64,000 nucleotides of DNA from DASSUW01 sp963803335 (GTDB taxonomy: Bacteria; Actinomycetota; Thermoleophilia; Solirubrobacterales; Solirubrobacteraceae), in assembly GCA_963803335.1 (NCBI GenBank), contig CAWDME010000012.1, positions 496,001-560,000 on the forward strand, read 5' to 3'. Below, one piece after another: positions 16,264-25,366 of the stretch. The notes under the pieces were generated by a model. It saw nothing but the letters and a program-made list of their open reading frames with translations, searched no databases and had not been told where the DNA came from. A program made the position numbers and the translations under genes. How positions within the stretch are numbered: the stretch's first letter is position 1; every line of letters starts with the position of its first letter.

Positions 16264-17208
16264 TCAGCGGGCCGACCGAACGATCTCGCCCGTCACGAGG
16301 CCGGTCTCGGCCGTCAGCTCGTCGACGATCTCGAACCAGCGGCGCATGCGATCGGGCGCGTCGACGATCACCGTGACGACGCCGACGTGGCGGCGCAGCT
16401 GCCACAGCCGGTCGCCGTGTGGAGCGTGGTCGCCGTGGTAGCCCCAGATGCCGCGCAGGCTCGTCGCGCCCGCCGCGCCGGCGCGCCGCAGCCGCCGCAT
16501 CAGATCATGGGCGAGCGGTGCGCCGCCGTACACCATCAGCTTGTTGCGGCCGTCCGGCTCGCCCAGCCGCTCACCGTCACGCTTGTAGATCTGGACGCGC
16601 TCGATCGTCACGAGCGGGCGCTCCAGCACCCTGCCGAGCTCGGGCAGCGCCGCGGCGATCCGGCGCCCATCGCCGACCGCGATCACCATCAGCGGCACGG
16701 TCGCGTTGCGGTCCAGGAACCCGGCACGCTCCCGCACCCCATGGGCGGTCCCGTCCACGCCGAGCAGCACGGTCGCGCCCTCGACGCCGTGCGCGTGCAG
16801 GAGCGCGACCACCGTCTCGTGACCCGGAGGCTCGTGGCGGCCGAGGTAGATCGTGAGCTTCGTCGGCTCGTCGAGCGCGACGGGGTCGATGCGCCCGGTC
16901 AGCATCCGCGCGCGCTCGAGCGTCACCAGGCCGCCGAAGCGCAGCGCAGTGACCTCGGGCAGCGCCGCCTCGATCCGCTCGCGCGCATCGACCGCGACGG
17001 CGGCGAGCGGCAGGTCCTCGGAGAGCGTGAGCAGGCGGTCCGTGTGCGCGTGGTGCTTGGCGCCGAAGCCCTCGACGCCGCGCATCACCAGACTGGTCTG
17101 AAACTCGTGGCGGGCGTACACGTCGATCAGCGCGTCAGCCAGGAAGCGGCCCCCGGCGCGGTCGCGCTCGCCGAAATAGGCCGTCAGCTTCAGGCAGTCC
17201 TCGTTCAC
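16264..17208 (-). CDS. Triple DUF190 (PII-like) protein
   Basis: 314 residues holding three DUF190 domains in tandem, opening at LKLTAYFGE (about residue 5), TKLTIYLGR (about 105) and NKLMVYGGA (about 220). DUF190 proteins have a PII-like fold and commonly sit beside crcB fluoride-channel genes; most have one domain. Here GTG 17208 overlaps the stop of crcB by four bases, so it is the last gene of a crcB-crcB-DUF190 operon. A PII-like protein works as a trimer, so three fused domains may make a single-chain trimer. Confidence 0.85.
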   Translation of the reverse strand: MNEDCLKLTAYFGERDRAGGRFLADALIDVYARHEFQTSLVMRGVEGFGAKHHAHTDRLLTLSEDLPLAAVAVDARERIEAALPEVTALRFGGLVTLERARMLTGRIDPVALDEPTKLTIYLGRHEPPGHETVVALLHAHGVEGATVLLGVDGTAHGVRERAGFLDRNATVPLMVIAVGDGRRIAAALPELGRVLERPLVTIERVQIYKRDGERLGEPDGRNKLMVYGGAPLAHDLMRRLRRAGAAGATSLRGIWGYHGDHAPHGDRLWQLRRHVGVVTVIVDAPDRMRRWFEIVDELTAETGLVTGEIVRSAR

Positions 17209-17546
17209 AGCTGCCGCCCCAGCCACACCGCCGCGACGCCCGCCGCCAGGCTGAGCACGACGTTCAGCGCGCCGAGCCGCAGGCGGCCGTCCTCGCCCAG
17301 CCGGTGGCTCTCGAGCATCCACGTGCTGAACGTCGTGAACGCGCCGAGCAGGCCGGTGGCGAGCAGCCGGTAGGTGTCGTCCGCCGCGCCCACGAGCAGG
17401 CCAAGGGCGAACGAGCCGCTGACGTTCACGGCCAACGTGCCCCACGGGAGGGCGGCGCCGGCCCGCTCGGTGAGGGCGCCGTCGAGCAGGAAGCGCGCGA
17501 CCGCACCGAGGCCGCCGAGCAGGCCGATCCCGACGAGCACGATCAT
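17205..17546 (-). CDS. crcB: Fluoride ion channel subunit CrcB/Fluc
   Basis: 113 residues, four transmembrane helices. GGLGAVARF near the N-terminus, the WGTLAVNVSGSF helix with the conserved Asn, and TTFSTW are hallmark Fluc motifs. Fluc channels expel fluoride and are dual-topology dimers; many actinobacteria use two homologous genes, as here. Both ends overlap neighbours by four bases. Confidence 0.9.
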   Translation of the reverse strand: MIVLVGIGLLGGLGAVARFLLDGALTERAGAALPWGTLAVNVSGSFALGLLVGAADDTYRLLATGLLGAFTTFSTWMLESHRLGEDGRLRLGALNVVLSLAAGVAAVWLGRQL

Positions 17547-17926
17547 CGCGTGCGCACCAGGTTGGTGGAGACGGCGACGGCGAGGAAGCCGCAGCCGATG
17601 CTCACCGTCGCGTACAGCGCGGCGAGGCCGGCGCGGTGGGCATCGAGCATGTCGAGCAGCTCGAGCTGCATGGTCGAGAACGTGGTCAGCGCGCCGCAGA
17701 GCCCGGTGCCGAGGAACGGCCGGCGGTACGCAGACAGCGGCAGCCGCTCCTGCAGGCGCGTGGTGAAGTAGCCGAGGGCGAACGCCCCGGCGAGGTTGAC
17801 CGCGAGCGTCGCCCACGGCCACTCGCCGGGCGCGTGCGGAAGCAGCTCGATGATCCCGGCGCGTGCGAGCGCGCCGACGATCCCGCCGCAGAACACCGCC
17901 GCCAGCTCACGCCGATCCACCCGCAC
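17543..17926 (-). CDS. crcB: Fluoride ion channel subunit CrcB/Fluc, second copy
   Basis: 127 residues with the same Fluc plan as the next gene: GGIVGALARAG, WATLAVNLAGAF with the conserved Asn, and TTFSTMQ. It is first in the operon; GTG 17926 is used, with GTG 17920 as an alternative. Only 19 bases separate it from the divergent glycosylase gene, so there is no room for a fluoride riboswitch. Confidence 0.9.
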   Translation of the reverse strand: MRVDRRELAAVFCGGIVGALARAGIIELLPHAPGEWPWATLAVNLAGAFALGYFTTRLQERLPLSAYRRPFLGTGLCGALTTFSTMQLELLDMLDAHRAGLAALYATVSIGCGFLAVAVSTNLVRTR

Positions 17927-17945
17927 GGCCTGACATCCTGACGAG

Positions 17946-18812
17946 GTGCCGGAGATCGAGCTGGTAGGTGCGGGCGGCGAGCCCGTCGACTTCAAGCGCA
18001 CGCTCGCCTCGCACGGCGTCGCGGACCTGCTGCCGAACCGGCTCGACGAGGAGCGCTGGACACTCGAGACCACCCTCGACGTCGGCGGCCGGGCGTCTGC
18101 GGTGCGGCTGAGCGAGGGATCGCCCGGGCACGCCCGCGTCGACGGAGCGCAGCGCACGCTGCCGGTGATCCGGCACATGCTGCGGCTCGACGAGGACCTC
18201 TCGCGCTTCTACGCGCTGGTCGCCGACGACGCCGAGCTGGCATGGGTGACGCAGGGCGCCGGGCGGATGCTGCGCAGCCCCACCGTCTTCGAGGACGTGG
18301 TGAAGACCGTCTGCACGACCAATTGCGCGTGGTCGGGCACCGTGCGGATGGTCACCGCGCTGGTCGAGCACCTCGGGATCGAGGGCCGCACGTTCCCGTC
18401 ACCGGCGGTGATGGCGGAGGCCTCCGACGAGTTCTACCGCGACGTCGCGCGCACCGGCTACCGCGGGCCCTACCTGCGCGCGATCGCGAGCGCGGTCGCC
18501 GGCGGCACACTCGACCTCGAGGAGCTCGACGGGCGCAGCGACCTGCCCGACGACGAGGTGGCGGCGCGGCTGCTCGCGCTGCCCGGCGTCGGCCCGTACG
18601 CGGCGGCGCACGTGATGATGCTGCTCGGCCGCTACGGCCGCCTGATCCTCGACTCCTGGACGCGGCCGACCTACGCGCGGATCGCGCAGTACAAGAAGGT
18701 CAAGGACTCGACGATCGAGCGCCGCTTCCGCCGCTACAAGGACTTCGCGGGGCTGGCGTTCTGGCTGTACCTCACACGCGACTGGGTGCCGGATGTACGA
18801 TCAGCCACGTGA
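17946..18812 (+). CDS. HhH-GPD DNA glycosylase (AlkA/OGG-like)
   Basis: 288 residues. The helix-hairpin-helix motif LPGVGPYAAAHVMM is followed by the catalytic Asp236 in LILDSW, the order seen in base-excision glycosylases of the AlkA/OGG1 superfamily. The first 90 residues are a separate, AlkA-like N-terminal domain. It lacks the four Cys of an iron-sulfur cluster. Substrate could be alkylated or oxidised purine. It overlaps the following DUF2252 gene by four bases (GTGA). Confidence 0.8.
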   Translation: MPEIELVGAGGEPVDFKRTLASHGVADLLPNRLDEERWTLETTLDVGGRASAVRLSEGSPGHARVDGAQRTLPVIRHMLRLDEDLSRFYALVADDAELAWVTQGAGRMLRSPTVFEDVVKTVCTTNCAWSGTVRMVTALVEHLGIEGRTFPSPAVMAEASDEFYRDVARTGYRGPYLRAIASAVAGGTLDLEELDGRSDLPDDEVAARLLALPGVGPYAAAHVMMLLGRYGRLILDSWTRPTYARIAQYKKVKDSTIERRFRRYKDFAGLAFWLYLTRDWVPDVRSAT

Positions 18813-20185
18813 CCGGCGCAGACCGCGGCAAGGCGGCGCGTGCAGCGGCGCCGCGCTCCTCACACGCTGATTGGCAGCCGGCGACCGATCGCGTCGACCC
18901 GGTCGAGATCCTCCGGCAGCAGGCGACCACGCGCACGCCGCAACTGGTGCCGATCCGCCACGGGCGCATGCTCCAGTCGCCGTTCGCGTTCTTCCGTGGC
19001 GCCGCCGCGATCATGGCCGCCGACCTCGCCGCGACGCCGACGACCGGGCTCAACGTGCAGCTCTGCGGCGACGCGCACCTGTCGAACTTCGGCGTCTACG
19101 CGGCGCCCGACCGCGAGCTCGTCTTCGATCTCAACGACTTCGACGAGACGCTGCCGGGCCCGTGGGAGTGGGACGTCAAGCGCCTGGCCGCGAGCTTCGC
19201 GGTCGCCGGCCGCGACCGCGGCCTCGAGCACAGCGAGCGCCGCGAGGCGGTGCTCGCCGCGATGCGCTCGTACCGCGGCGCCATGCGCGACTTCGCCGAC
19301 ATGCGGACGCTCGACGTCTGGTACGCGCGGCTCGACGTCGCGCAGCAGCTCGGGCGCTGGACCGCGAGCCGTGGCGCCGCAGCCCGCCGGAATGCCGACC
19401 GGACACTCGATAAGGCGCGCCGCAAGGACAGCCTGCGCGCGGTCGCCAAGCTCACCCGCGACGAAGGCGGCACCCCGCGGATCGTCAGCGACCCGCCCCT
19501 GATCGTGCCGCTCGGCGAGCTGCTGCCGGCGGCCGAGGCGGATCGCGTGGAGGCCGCGCTCCTGGAACTGCTGCGCGGCTACGCGCGCACGCTGCAGCCC
19601 GACCGCCGCCACCTGCTCAGCGCCTATCGGCCGATCGACATGGCCCACAAGGTCGTCGGCGTTGGCAGCGTCGGCACCCGGGCGTGGATCGTGCTGCTGC
19701 TCGGGCGCAACGCGTCCGACCCCCTCGTCCTCCAGGTCAAGGAAGCGCAGCGGTCGGTGCTCGAGCCGTACACGCGCCGCAGCCGCCAGGCGAACCAGGG
19801 CCAGCGCGTGGTCGACGGCCAGCGGATGATGCAGGCGGCAAGCGACGTGTTCCTCGGCTGGCTGCGCGTGAAGGAGGGCATCGACGGCGGCAGGCGCGAC
19901 TTCTACGTCCGACAGCTGTGGGACGCCAAGGTCTCGGCGCCGATCGAGGAGCTGGACGGCTACCAGCTCGCACGCTACGCCGAGGTCTGCGGCTGGACGC
20001 TGGCACGTGCGCATGCGCGCACAGGGGACCGCGAGGCAATCGCCATGTATCTCGGCAACCGCGACCGCTTCGACAAGGCGCTCGCCACTTTCGCCGAGAC
20101 GTACGCCGACCAGAACGAGCGCGACCACGCGGCGCTCGCCGCCGCGGTCGAGGCCGGCCGGCTCGAGGCCGACCTCGAGCACTGA
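18809..20185 (+). CDS. DUF2252 family protein
   Basis: 458 residues. The family hallmarks are visible: FFRGAAAIMAADLA, LCGDAHLSNFGVY, DLNDFDETLPGPWEWDVKRLAAS, and a second-half ADQNERDHAAL block. The GDAHLSNFG and DLNDFDET motifs resemble the catalytic and metal loops of aminoglycoside phosphotransferase-like kinases, so a small-molecule kinase activity is plausible but unproven. The GTG at 18809 overlaps the glycosylase stop by four bases. Confidence 0.85.
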   Translation: MTGADRGKAARAAAPRSSHADWQPATDRVDPVEILRQQATTRTPQLVPIRHGRMLQSPFAFFRGAAAIMAADLAATPTTGLNVQLCGDAHLSNFGVYAAPDRELVFDLNDFDETLPGPWEWDVKRLAASFAVAGRDRGLEHSERREAVLAAMRSYRGAMRDFADMRTLDVWYARLDVAQQLGRWTASRGAAARRNADRTLDKARRKDSLRAVAKLTRDEGGTPRIVSDPPLIVPLGELLPAAEADRVEAALLELLRGYARTLQPDRRHLLSAYRPIDMAHKVVGVGSVGTRAWIVLLLGRNASDPLVLQVKEAQRSVLEPYTRRSRQANQGQRVVDGQRMMQAASDVFLGWLRVKEGIDGGRRDFYVRQLWDAKVSAPIEELDGYQLARYAEVCGWTLARAHARTGDREAIAMYLGNRDRFDKALATFAETYADQNERDHAALAAAVEAGRLEADLEH

Positions 20186-21344
20186 TCACGACAGCAGGTC
20201 GCGCGCGGCCGCGTGGCCGCCGTGTTCGGCCCAGCCGGCGGGAGTGCTCTTGTAGATGCCGTCCTCGATCGACGGGTCGGCGCCGGCCTCCAGCAGCGCG
20301 CGGATCGCGTCGAGCGCGCCGTTCTGCGCCGCGAGGTGCAGCGCGGTGATCCCCTCGCCGTGCTCGGGGCCGCCGAACGTGCTGGGGTGGCTCGGGTCGG
20401 CCCCGAGCGCGACGAGCCGGCGGATCGCCGCGACGCGGCCGCATCCGGCCGCCCACGCGAGCGCGGTGCCGCGGTAGGCGTCGCCGTCGACGGCGGCGCC
20501 GTGGGCCACGAGCGCGTCGAGCGCGTCGACCCGGTCGCTGCGCGCGGCCCATGCCAGCGCTTCGTCGAGGATCTCCTGCGGATCGTCGCTCGGCTGCCAC
20601 GCCGGGAAGCCGCTGTGCGGGCGATAGAAGCCGCGGTGGGCGCCGGCCGCGGGCGTGGCGGCGAGCTCGTCGATCAGCGCGACGCGCCCGAGCCCGGCCG
20701 CGACGCGCAGGTTGCGCGGGGCCAGGCTGATCTCCGCCAGCAGCTCGGCGGTCGCGCGGTTGCCCCAGAACAGCGCCACGACGAGCGGCGTGCCGCCGTC
20801 GCCGCGGGCGGAGAGCTCGACGTCCGCGCCGGCGTCGAGCAGCATCCGCGCCATCTGCGGCAGGTCGCTGTAGGCCGCCTGGTGCAGCGCCGTCCAGCCG
20901 TGGGCGTTCCCGCTCGCGACATCGGCGCCGCGCTCGAGGAGCAGCGCCACGAGGCGCTCGTCGTGCGTCGCCCCCGCCATGCCGAGCAGGTCGTTGCCGT
21001 TGGTGCCGCGGGCACGGACCAGCCCAGGCTCGGCGTCGAGCAGCGCCCGCAGGCCGTCGACGTCGTGCGCCTCGATCGCCCGGTAGGCGGCCGCGAACGA
21101 ACGCGCCGGACGCGCGCAGGCCCGCGGCGTGCTCGAGCAGCGCGGGCCAGCTCGCGCACCCGTGCTCGAGGGCGACCACGTCGCGGGCGCCCTCGAGCGT
21201 GAGCGGCGCGCCGCGGCGCGCGAACGCCGCGGCAGCCTCCGCGGTGCCGTCCTCGGCCGAGGCGAGGAGGCCGAAGGCGCGGCCCTCGTAGTAGTCCGGA
21301 TCCTCGTGATATGCGTGCTGGAGCGGCGCCGCGTCGGGCGTCAG
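20186..21344 (-). pseudogene. Ankyrin-repeat protein, split by a frameshift
   Basis: The C-terminal 264 codons (ATG 20980 to 20186) encode four or more ankyrin repeats (GWTALHQAAY, GTALAWAAGCGR, GITALHLAAQNG). Upstream, a different frame from about 21344 to 21100 encodes the missing N-terminus (DPDYYEGRAFGLL, then ALEHGCASWPALLEH), typical of this family. The two frames join near 21095-21105, where one extra base is present. The apparent start is CTG 21344, which overlaps the phosphoesterase stop as CTGA and has GGAGG six bases upstream. A sequencing error is possible. Confidence 0.65.
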
Positions 21345-23017
21345 TGATGACCTCCGTGGTGACGGTGGTGCTTGAAGACCGTCGACAGGTCCTGCACGGA
21401 GGCGTCGCGCGAGGACACCGGCTTCAGGCCGAACCGATGCTCGATCGTCGCCATGATCGACGTCGTGTCGTGCGACGCGTGGTCGACGCTAAAGCCGTGC
21501 GGCAGCCCGGGCGCGATCGTCAGCGCCGGGATCCGCGTGCTCGGCCCCATCTGGTCGTGCGGGCCCGGCGTGCGGTTGCCCTGGCCGGGCGGCGACACGT
21601 GGTCCCACTGCCCGCCGAACTCGTCGTACGTGACGACGACCATCGTGTTCTTCGCGCAGGCCGAGTCGTGCACGGCGGTCAGGAGGTCGACGAGATGGTC
21701 CGAGCCCGTGTGCTCGCTCGCGTAGCCGGGGTGCTCGTTCTCCGCGCCGATCGGCTTGATCAGGCTGACCGGCTTGAGCTTGCAGTGGCGACCCGAGTGA
21801 TCCGCCAGCGTCTCGAACTCCGCCTCGTCGCGCAGGTGCGCGCGGCGTGCGGCGGTTCCCGGCGCATAGGCCGCGAAGTAGTTGAACGCCTGGTGGTGGT
21901 ACTGGAACAGCGCGTTCGGGCAATTCGGGAACTTGGCTCCGGTGGCGGTCTCGGGATCCGTGCACGCGGCTGTCCCGTTGGTCCAGCCGGGACCGCCGAC
22001 GTCGCCGTTGGCGTTCGACCAGCCGCCCGAGTACCAGGCCCAGTCGATGCCCTTGCCGCTCAGCCGGCTGCCGATCGTCGGCGCCGTCTGCGGCGGCAGC
22101 TTGCGGGTGTCCGCGGTGCCCGGCGCGAACGGCTGGTAGGGCGGCTGGATCGTGTTGACCGCCCAGTCGCCGCAGGCGAGCCCGGCGGAGTTGGGCGAGC
22201 CGCACGGCACGGTCAGCTGGGCGTCCTTGACCGTCCCGGTGGCCGTGTAGAGCGGCGCGTAGCTGGTCGGCATGCCGTTGCTATCGACCAGCGAATGCAG
22301 GTCGTCCGGGCCGCTGGTCGCGGCGTTGTAGAAGGTCGGCGTGGCCGCGGCGACCAGCCACTGGTGGTTCAGGAACGAGCCACCGAACGCGGCCTGGAAG
22401 AAGCGGTCGGAGATGGCGTAGCTCGGGGCGTGCCTGGAGTGCAGGTACTTGTAGACCGGGAGCTTGCGGGTGGCGTAGTGACCCATCGTCAGACCCTCGG
22501 CGTCCGAGCCCGTCACGTAGCGGTTCTGGTGGCCGTCGTTGAGCTGGTACTGCTCCTGGTAGAAGCGATGCACGAGGTCGCGCGTGCACCCGCCCGGAAG
22601 ACCGCTGCCCTTCGCGACGCCGTTCGGCGCGAACACTCCCGGCGCCGGGCACGTCGTGTCATCGGGCGCGATGTAGCGCTCGATCCGGAACGGGGCGTTC
22701 TTGAAGTGGCTCGTGAACGCCGGAGCCGTGTTCGTGCACGTCGCTGACAGGGGCGGCGACGTCAGGTTGACGTCGTCCTGGAGCAGGCACTGGTAGCGAT
22801 CGCCCGCCTGGTTGATCTGCCGCGTGTGCGCCGCGTCGGCGTGGCGCAGCCCGTCGACCTTCTCCCATCGCCCGTACAGGTTGTCGAAGGAATGGTTCTC
22901 CTGATAGATCACGACGAAGTGGTCGATCTTGCGAAGATCACCCCGCTTGTCGTGCGCGGCAGCGGGCGCTGCGAGCACCACCGTCGCACTCAAGGCCAAC
23001 AGGACCAGGCGCTTCAT
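21341..23017 (-). CDS. Secreted phosphoesterase (phospholipase C/acid phosphatase family)
   Basis: 558 residues with a signal peptide (MKRLVLLALSATVVLAAPAAAH). The phosphoesterase motif IYQENHSFDNLYG at the start, MVVVTYDEFGGQWDHVSPP in the second half and GPSTRIPALTIAP near the end are family signatures that supply metal and phosphate contacts. Likely role: hydrolysis of phosphate esters or phospholipids outside the cell. GGGGAG five bases before ATG 23017 supports the start. The C-terminus is His-rich (HHRHHGGHH). Confidence 0.85.
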   Translation of the reverse strand: MKRLVLLALSATVVLAAPAAAHDKRGDLRKIDHFVVIYQENHSFDNLYGRWEKVDGLRHADAAHTRQINQAGDRYQCLLQDDVNLTSPPLSATCTNTAPAFTSHFKNAPFRIERYIAPDDTTCPAPGVFAPNGVAKGSGLPGGCTRDLVHRFYQEQYQLNDGHQNRYVTGSDAEGLTMGHYATRKLPVYKYLHSRHAPSYAISDRFFQAAFGGSFLNHQWLVAAATPTFYNAATSGPDDLHSLVDSNGMPTSYAPLYTATGTVKDAQLTVPCGSPNSAGLACGDWAVNTIQPPYQPFAPGTADTRKLPPQTAPTIGSRLSGKGIDWAWYSGGWSNANGDVGGPGWTNGTAACTDPETATGAKFPNCPNALFQYHHQAFNYFAAYAPGTAARRAHLRDEAEFETLADHSGRHCKLKPVSLIKPIGAENEHPGYASEHTGSDHLVDLLTAVHDSACAKNTMVVVTYDEFGGQWDHVSPPGQGNRTPGPHDQMGPSTRIPALTIAPGLPHGFSVDHASHDTTSIMATIEHRFGLKPVSSRDASVQDLSTVFKHHRHHGGHH

Positions 23018-23057
23018 GTGTTCTCCCCTCTCAGAAGTCCGACGGGAGGATGAGCCG

Positions 23058-23430
23058 CTAGAGCGGCGGCGTCAAGACCACGATGACCGGCTCCTGACGC
23101 GAGCCGAGCAAATCGGCGAGCTCGACCTCGGCGCCGTCGACCCGACGCACCTCGGCGCCGTCGCACGCGGCCAGGAACGCGTCCGGCGGCTCGATGAAGT
23201 CGAGCGCCTCGGTGCGGTAGTGCATCGGGATCCCGAGCCGCGGCGCGAGCGCGCGGACGATCGCCGCCGAGTCGTCGCCGCGATGGTGGGCCCGCCGCCG
23301 ACCGGCGGCATCAGCACGTCGATCTCCCCGATCGCCGCCCGCTGCTCCGGCCGCAGGGCGCTCTGCCCGAAGTCGCCGAAGTGGCCCCGGTGAGCAGGAA
23401 CGCGGACTGGCCGAACCAGCGGAGCGTCAT
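23058..23430 (-). pseudogene. MBL-fold metallohydrolase remnant (internal deletion and frameshift)
   Basis: Three reading frames hold consecutive pieces of one metallo-beta-lactamase-fold protein: MTLRWFGQSAFLLTG from ATG 23430, then GDFGQSALRPEQ...VGGGPTIAA in a second frame, then AAIVRALAPRLGIPMHYRT to ..EPVIVVLTPPL and TAG 23058-23060 in the third. The stretch that should contain the metal-binding HxHxDH motif is missing, so about 80 codons were lost. The ATG overlaps the MerR stop by four bases, showing that this was a MerR-hydrolase operon. Reconstructed by eye from remembered family members. Confidence 0.75.
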
Positions 23431-23876
23431 GACCTGACCTCCTGAAGCTCGCCCAGCAGCTCGCTGATACGCGCGAGCTTGGCCGCCAGCTCGGCCTCGA
23501 GGCCACCGAGCGCCGCGCGGCGCGCGCGCACGAGCTCGAGCTGTGCGGTGACGTGGCCGTGCGCCTGCTCGAGGATCGCGTGCCGATCGGCCGCCCCCTC
23601 GCTCCGGTGCCAGCGCTCGCGCAGGACGGCGCGCGCCTCCTCGGCCTCGACGAGGCTCTTGAGCTCCTCGAGCGAGACCCCGAGGAGGTCGCGCAGGCGG
23701 ATCAGCTCCTGCAGGCGGCGCACGTCGGCCTCGTCGTACGTGCGGTGGCGGCCCTTCTCGTGGGTCGACGGCGCCGCCAGCAGGCCGACCTCCTCGTAGT
23801 AGCGGATCGTGCGCGGCGTCGTGCCGACGAGCTCGGCCACCTCGCCGATCCGGAACCGCTGCTCGTCGTCGCTCAT
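23427..23876 (-). CDS. MerR-family transcriptional regulator
   Basis: 149 residues. The N-terminal winged helix (FRIGEVAELVGTTPRTIRYYEEVGLL) and the following RRLQELIRLRDLLGVSLEELK are standard MerR; a long coiled-coil helix and a short C-terminus follow, with no obvious metal cysteines. The divergent MFS gene and the inverted-repeat-like sequence between them suggest drug- or stress-responsive control of the transporter. Confidence 0.85.
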   Translation of the reverse strand: MSDDEQRFRIGEVAELVGTTPRTIRYYEEVGLLAAPSTHEKGRHRTYDEADVRRLQELIRLRDLLGVSLEELKSLVEAEEARAVLRERWHRSEGAADRHAILEQAHGHVTAQLELVRARRAALGGLEAELAAKLARISELLGELQEVRS

Positions 23877-23885
23877 GAGATAATC

Positions 23886-23900
23886 TTACGTTTACGTCAA
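23886..23900. promoter_or_regulatory. Probable MerR operator
   Basis: TTACGTTTACGTCAA contains two ACGT half-sites separated by two bases. It lies between MerR and the divergent MFS gene, and on the minus strand reads TTGACGTAAACGTAA, which could also supply a -35 box. Confidence 0.5.
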
Positions 23901-23914
23901 AAACAGTTTCAACA

Positions 23915-25366
23915 CTGAGATTACGCCCGTTCGGCGTCCAGGCCGACCATGCCCACTACAAGTGGTGGGCGCTGTCGTGCACGAGCCTCGGGATGCTGCT
24001 CGCCACGATCAACTCGGGCACGCTGATCATCGCGCTGCCCGACCTCGAGCGCGCGCTCGGCACCAGCATCCTCGAGCTCGTGTGGGTGATCCTCGCCTAC
24101 ATGATCGCCTCGACCGTGCTCGTACTCACCGCGGGCCGCCTGTCGGACATGTTCGGCCGCAAGCGCGCGTACGTCGGCGGCTTCATCCTGTTCGGGATCG
24201 CCTCGCTGGGCGCCGGGTTTGCCACCGGCGCCACCGTTCTGATCCTGTGGCGGATCGTGCAGGGCGTCGGCGGCGCGTTCCTGTTCGCCAATGCCGGCGC
24301 GGTCGTGACCGACGCCTTCCCGCGCGAGCAGCTCGGCCTGGCGATGGGCACCAACACGATGGTCGCCGCGGTCGGGCTGGTCATCGGGCCTGTGCTCGGC
24401 GGCGTGCTCGTCGACATCTCCTGGCATTGGGTGTTCTGGTTCAACGTCCCGTTCACCGCGATCGGCTCGATCTGGGCCGCCCTGATCCTGCGCGAGCTCG
24501 TGCGGCCCGATCAGGTGCGCGGCCTCGATCCGCTCGGGACGGCGACGTTCGTCGTCGGGCTGACCGGCCTCGTCTACGGCGTGTCGCGCGGTGGGATCTC
24601 GGGCTGGGACAACCCGCTGACGATCGCCGGGCTCGCCACCGGCGTGGTGCTGCTGCCGCTGTTCGTGCTGATCGAGCGCCGGCAGCGCGCCCCGATGCTC
24701 GACCTCACGATCTTCGAGAACCGCATGTTCTCGGCGGCGACCGCCGCCGCCTTCATCAACGGGCTGTCGCGCTTCGCGCTGCTGTTCGTGTTCGTCTTCT
24801 ACTTCCAGGGCGTCAAGGGCGACGACCCGATCACCGCCGGCATCAAGCTCGCCCCGATGGCGATCGGGATGCTGATCGCGTCACCGCTGGCCGGCATCTG
24901 GGCCGACCGGCACGGCTCGCGCGCGCTGGCCGCGAGCGGCATGGTCGTCGGCGGGCTCGCGCTCGCCGGCATGACCACGCTCACCGTCGACAGCCCGGAC
25001 TGGCAGAGCGCGATGTGGCTGTTCATCGTCGGCGTCGGGTCGGGCATGTTCAACAGCCCCAACACCGCGGCGATGATGGGCACGGTCCCGCCCCACCGGC
25101 GCGGCATCGCCGCCGGGGCGCGGACGATGCTGCAGAACACCGGCGCGGTGATCTCGATCGCCTTCGTGCTGGCGATCGTGACGTCGTCGGTGCCGCGAGA
25201 CGTGCTGCTGTCGATCTTCTCCGGCGTCACGACCGGTCTGTCGGACGCGGCGCTCGCGCCGTTCATCCACAACATGCACACGGCGCTGTGGGTGCTCGCC
25301 GCCACCTCGATGGTCGGCGCGGTCGTCTCGCTGCTCCGACCCCGCCACGCGACTACGCCAGCGTGA
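23915..25366 (+). CDS. MFS transporter, DHA2 (14-helix) type
   Basis: About 480 residues with 14 hydrophobic helices, motif A (GRLSDMFGRKRAYVGG) between helices 2 and 3, and the motif C region GLVIGPVLGGVL, as in QacA/EmrB-type drug exporters. The family-typical HYKWWALSCTSLGMLL precedes the first ATG (23993), so translation must start further upstream; the only candidate in frame is CTG at 23915. Transcribed divergently from MerR and probably controlled by it. Confidence 0.8.
   Translation: MRLRPFGVQADHAHYKWWALSCTSLGMLLATINSGTLIIALPDLERALGTSILELVWVILAYMIASTVLVLTAGRLSDMFGRKRAYVGGFILFGIASLGAGFATGATVLILWRIVQGVGGAFLFANAGAVVTDAFPREQLGLAMGTNTMVAAVGLVIGPVLGGVLVDISWHWVFWFNVPFTAIGSIWAALILRELVRPDQVRGLDPLGTATFVVGLTGLVYGVSRGGISGWDNPLTIAGLATGVVLLPLFVLIERRQRAPMLDLTIFENRMFSAATAAAFINGLSRFALLFVFVFYFQGVKGDDPITAGIKLAPMAIGMLIASPLAGIWADRHGSRALAASGMVVGGLALAGMTTLTVDSPDWQSAMWLFIVGVGSGMFNSPNTAAMMGTVPPHRRGIAAGARTMLQNTGAVISIAFVLAIVTSSVPRDVLLSIFSGVTTGLSDAALAPFIHNMHTALWVLAATSMVGAVVSLLRPRHATTPA

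Noticed and set aside
17927..17945. Possible fluoride riboswitch before crcB
   Set aside because: Only 19 bases separate the divergent starts, too short for a riboswitch.
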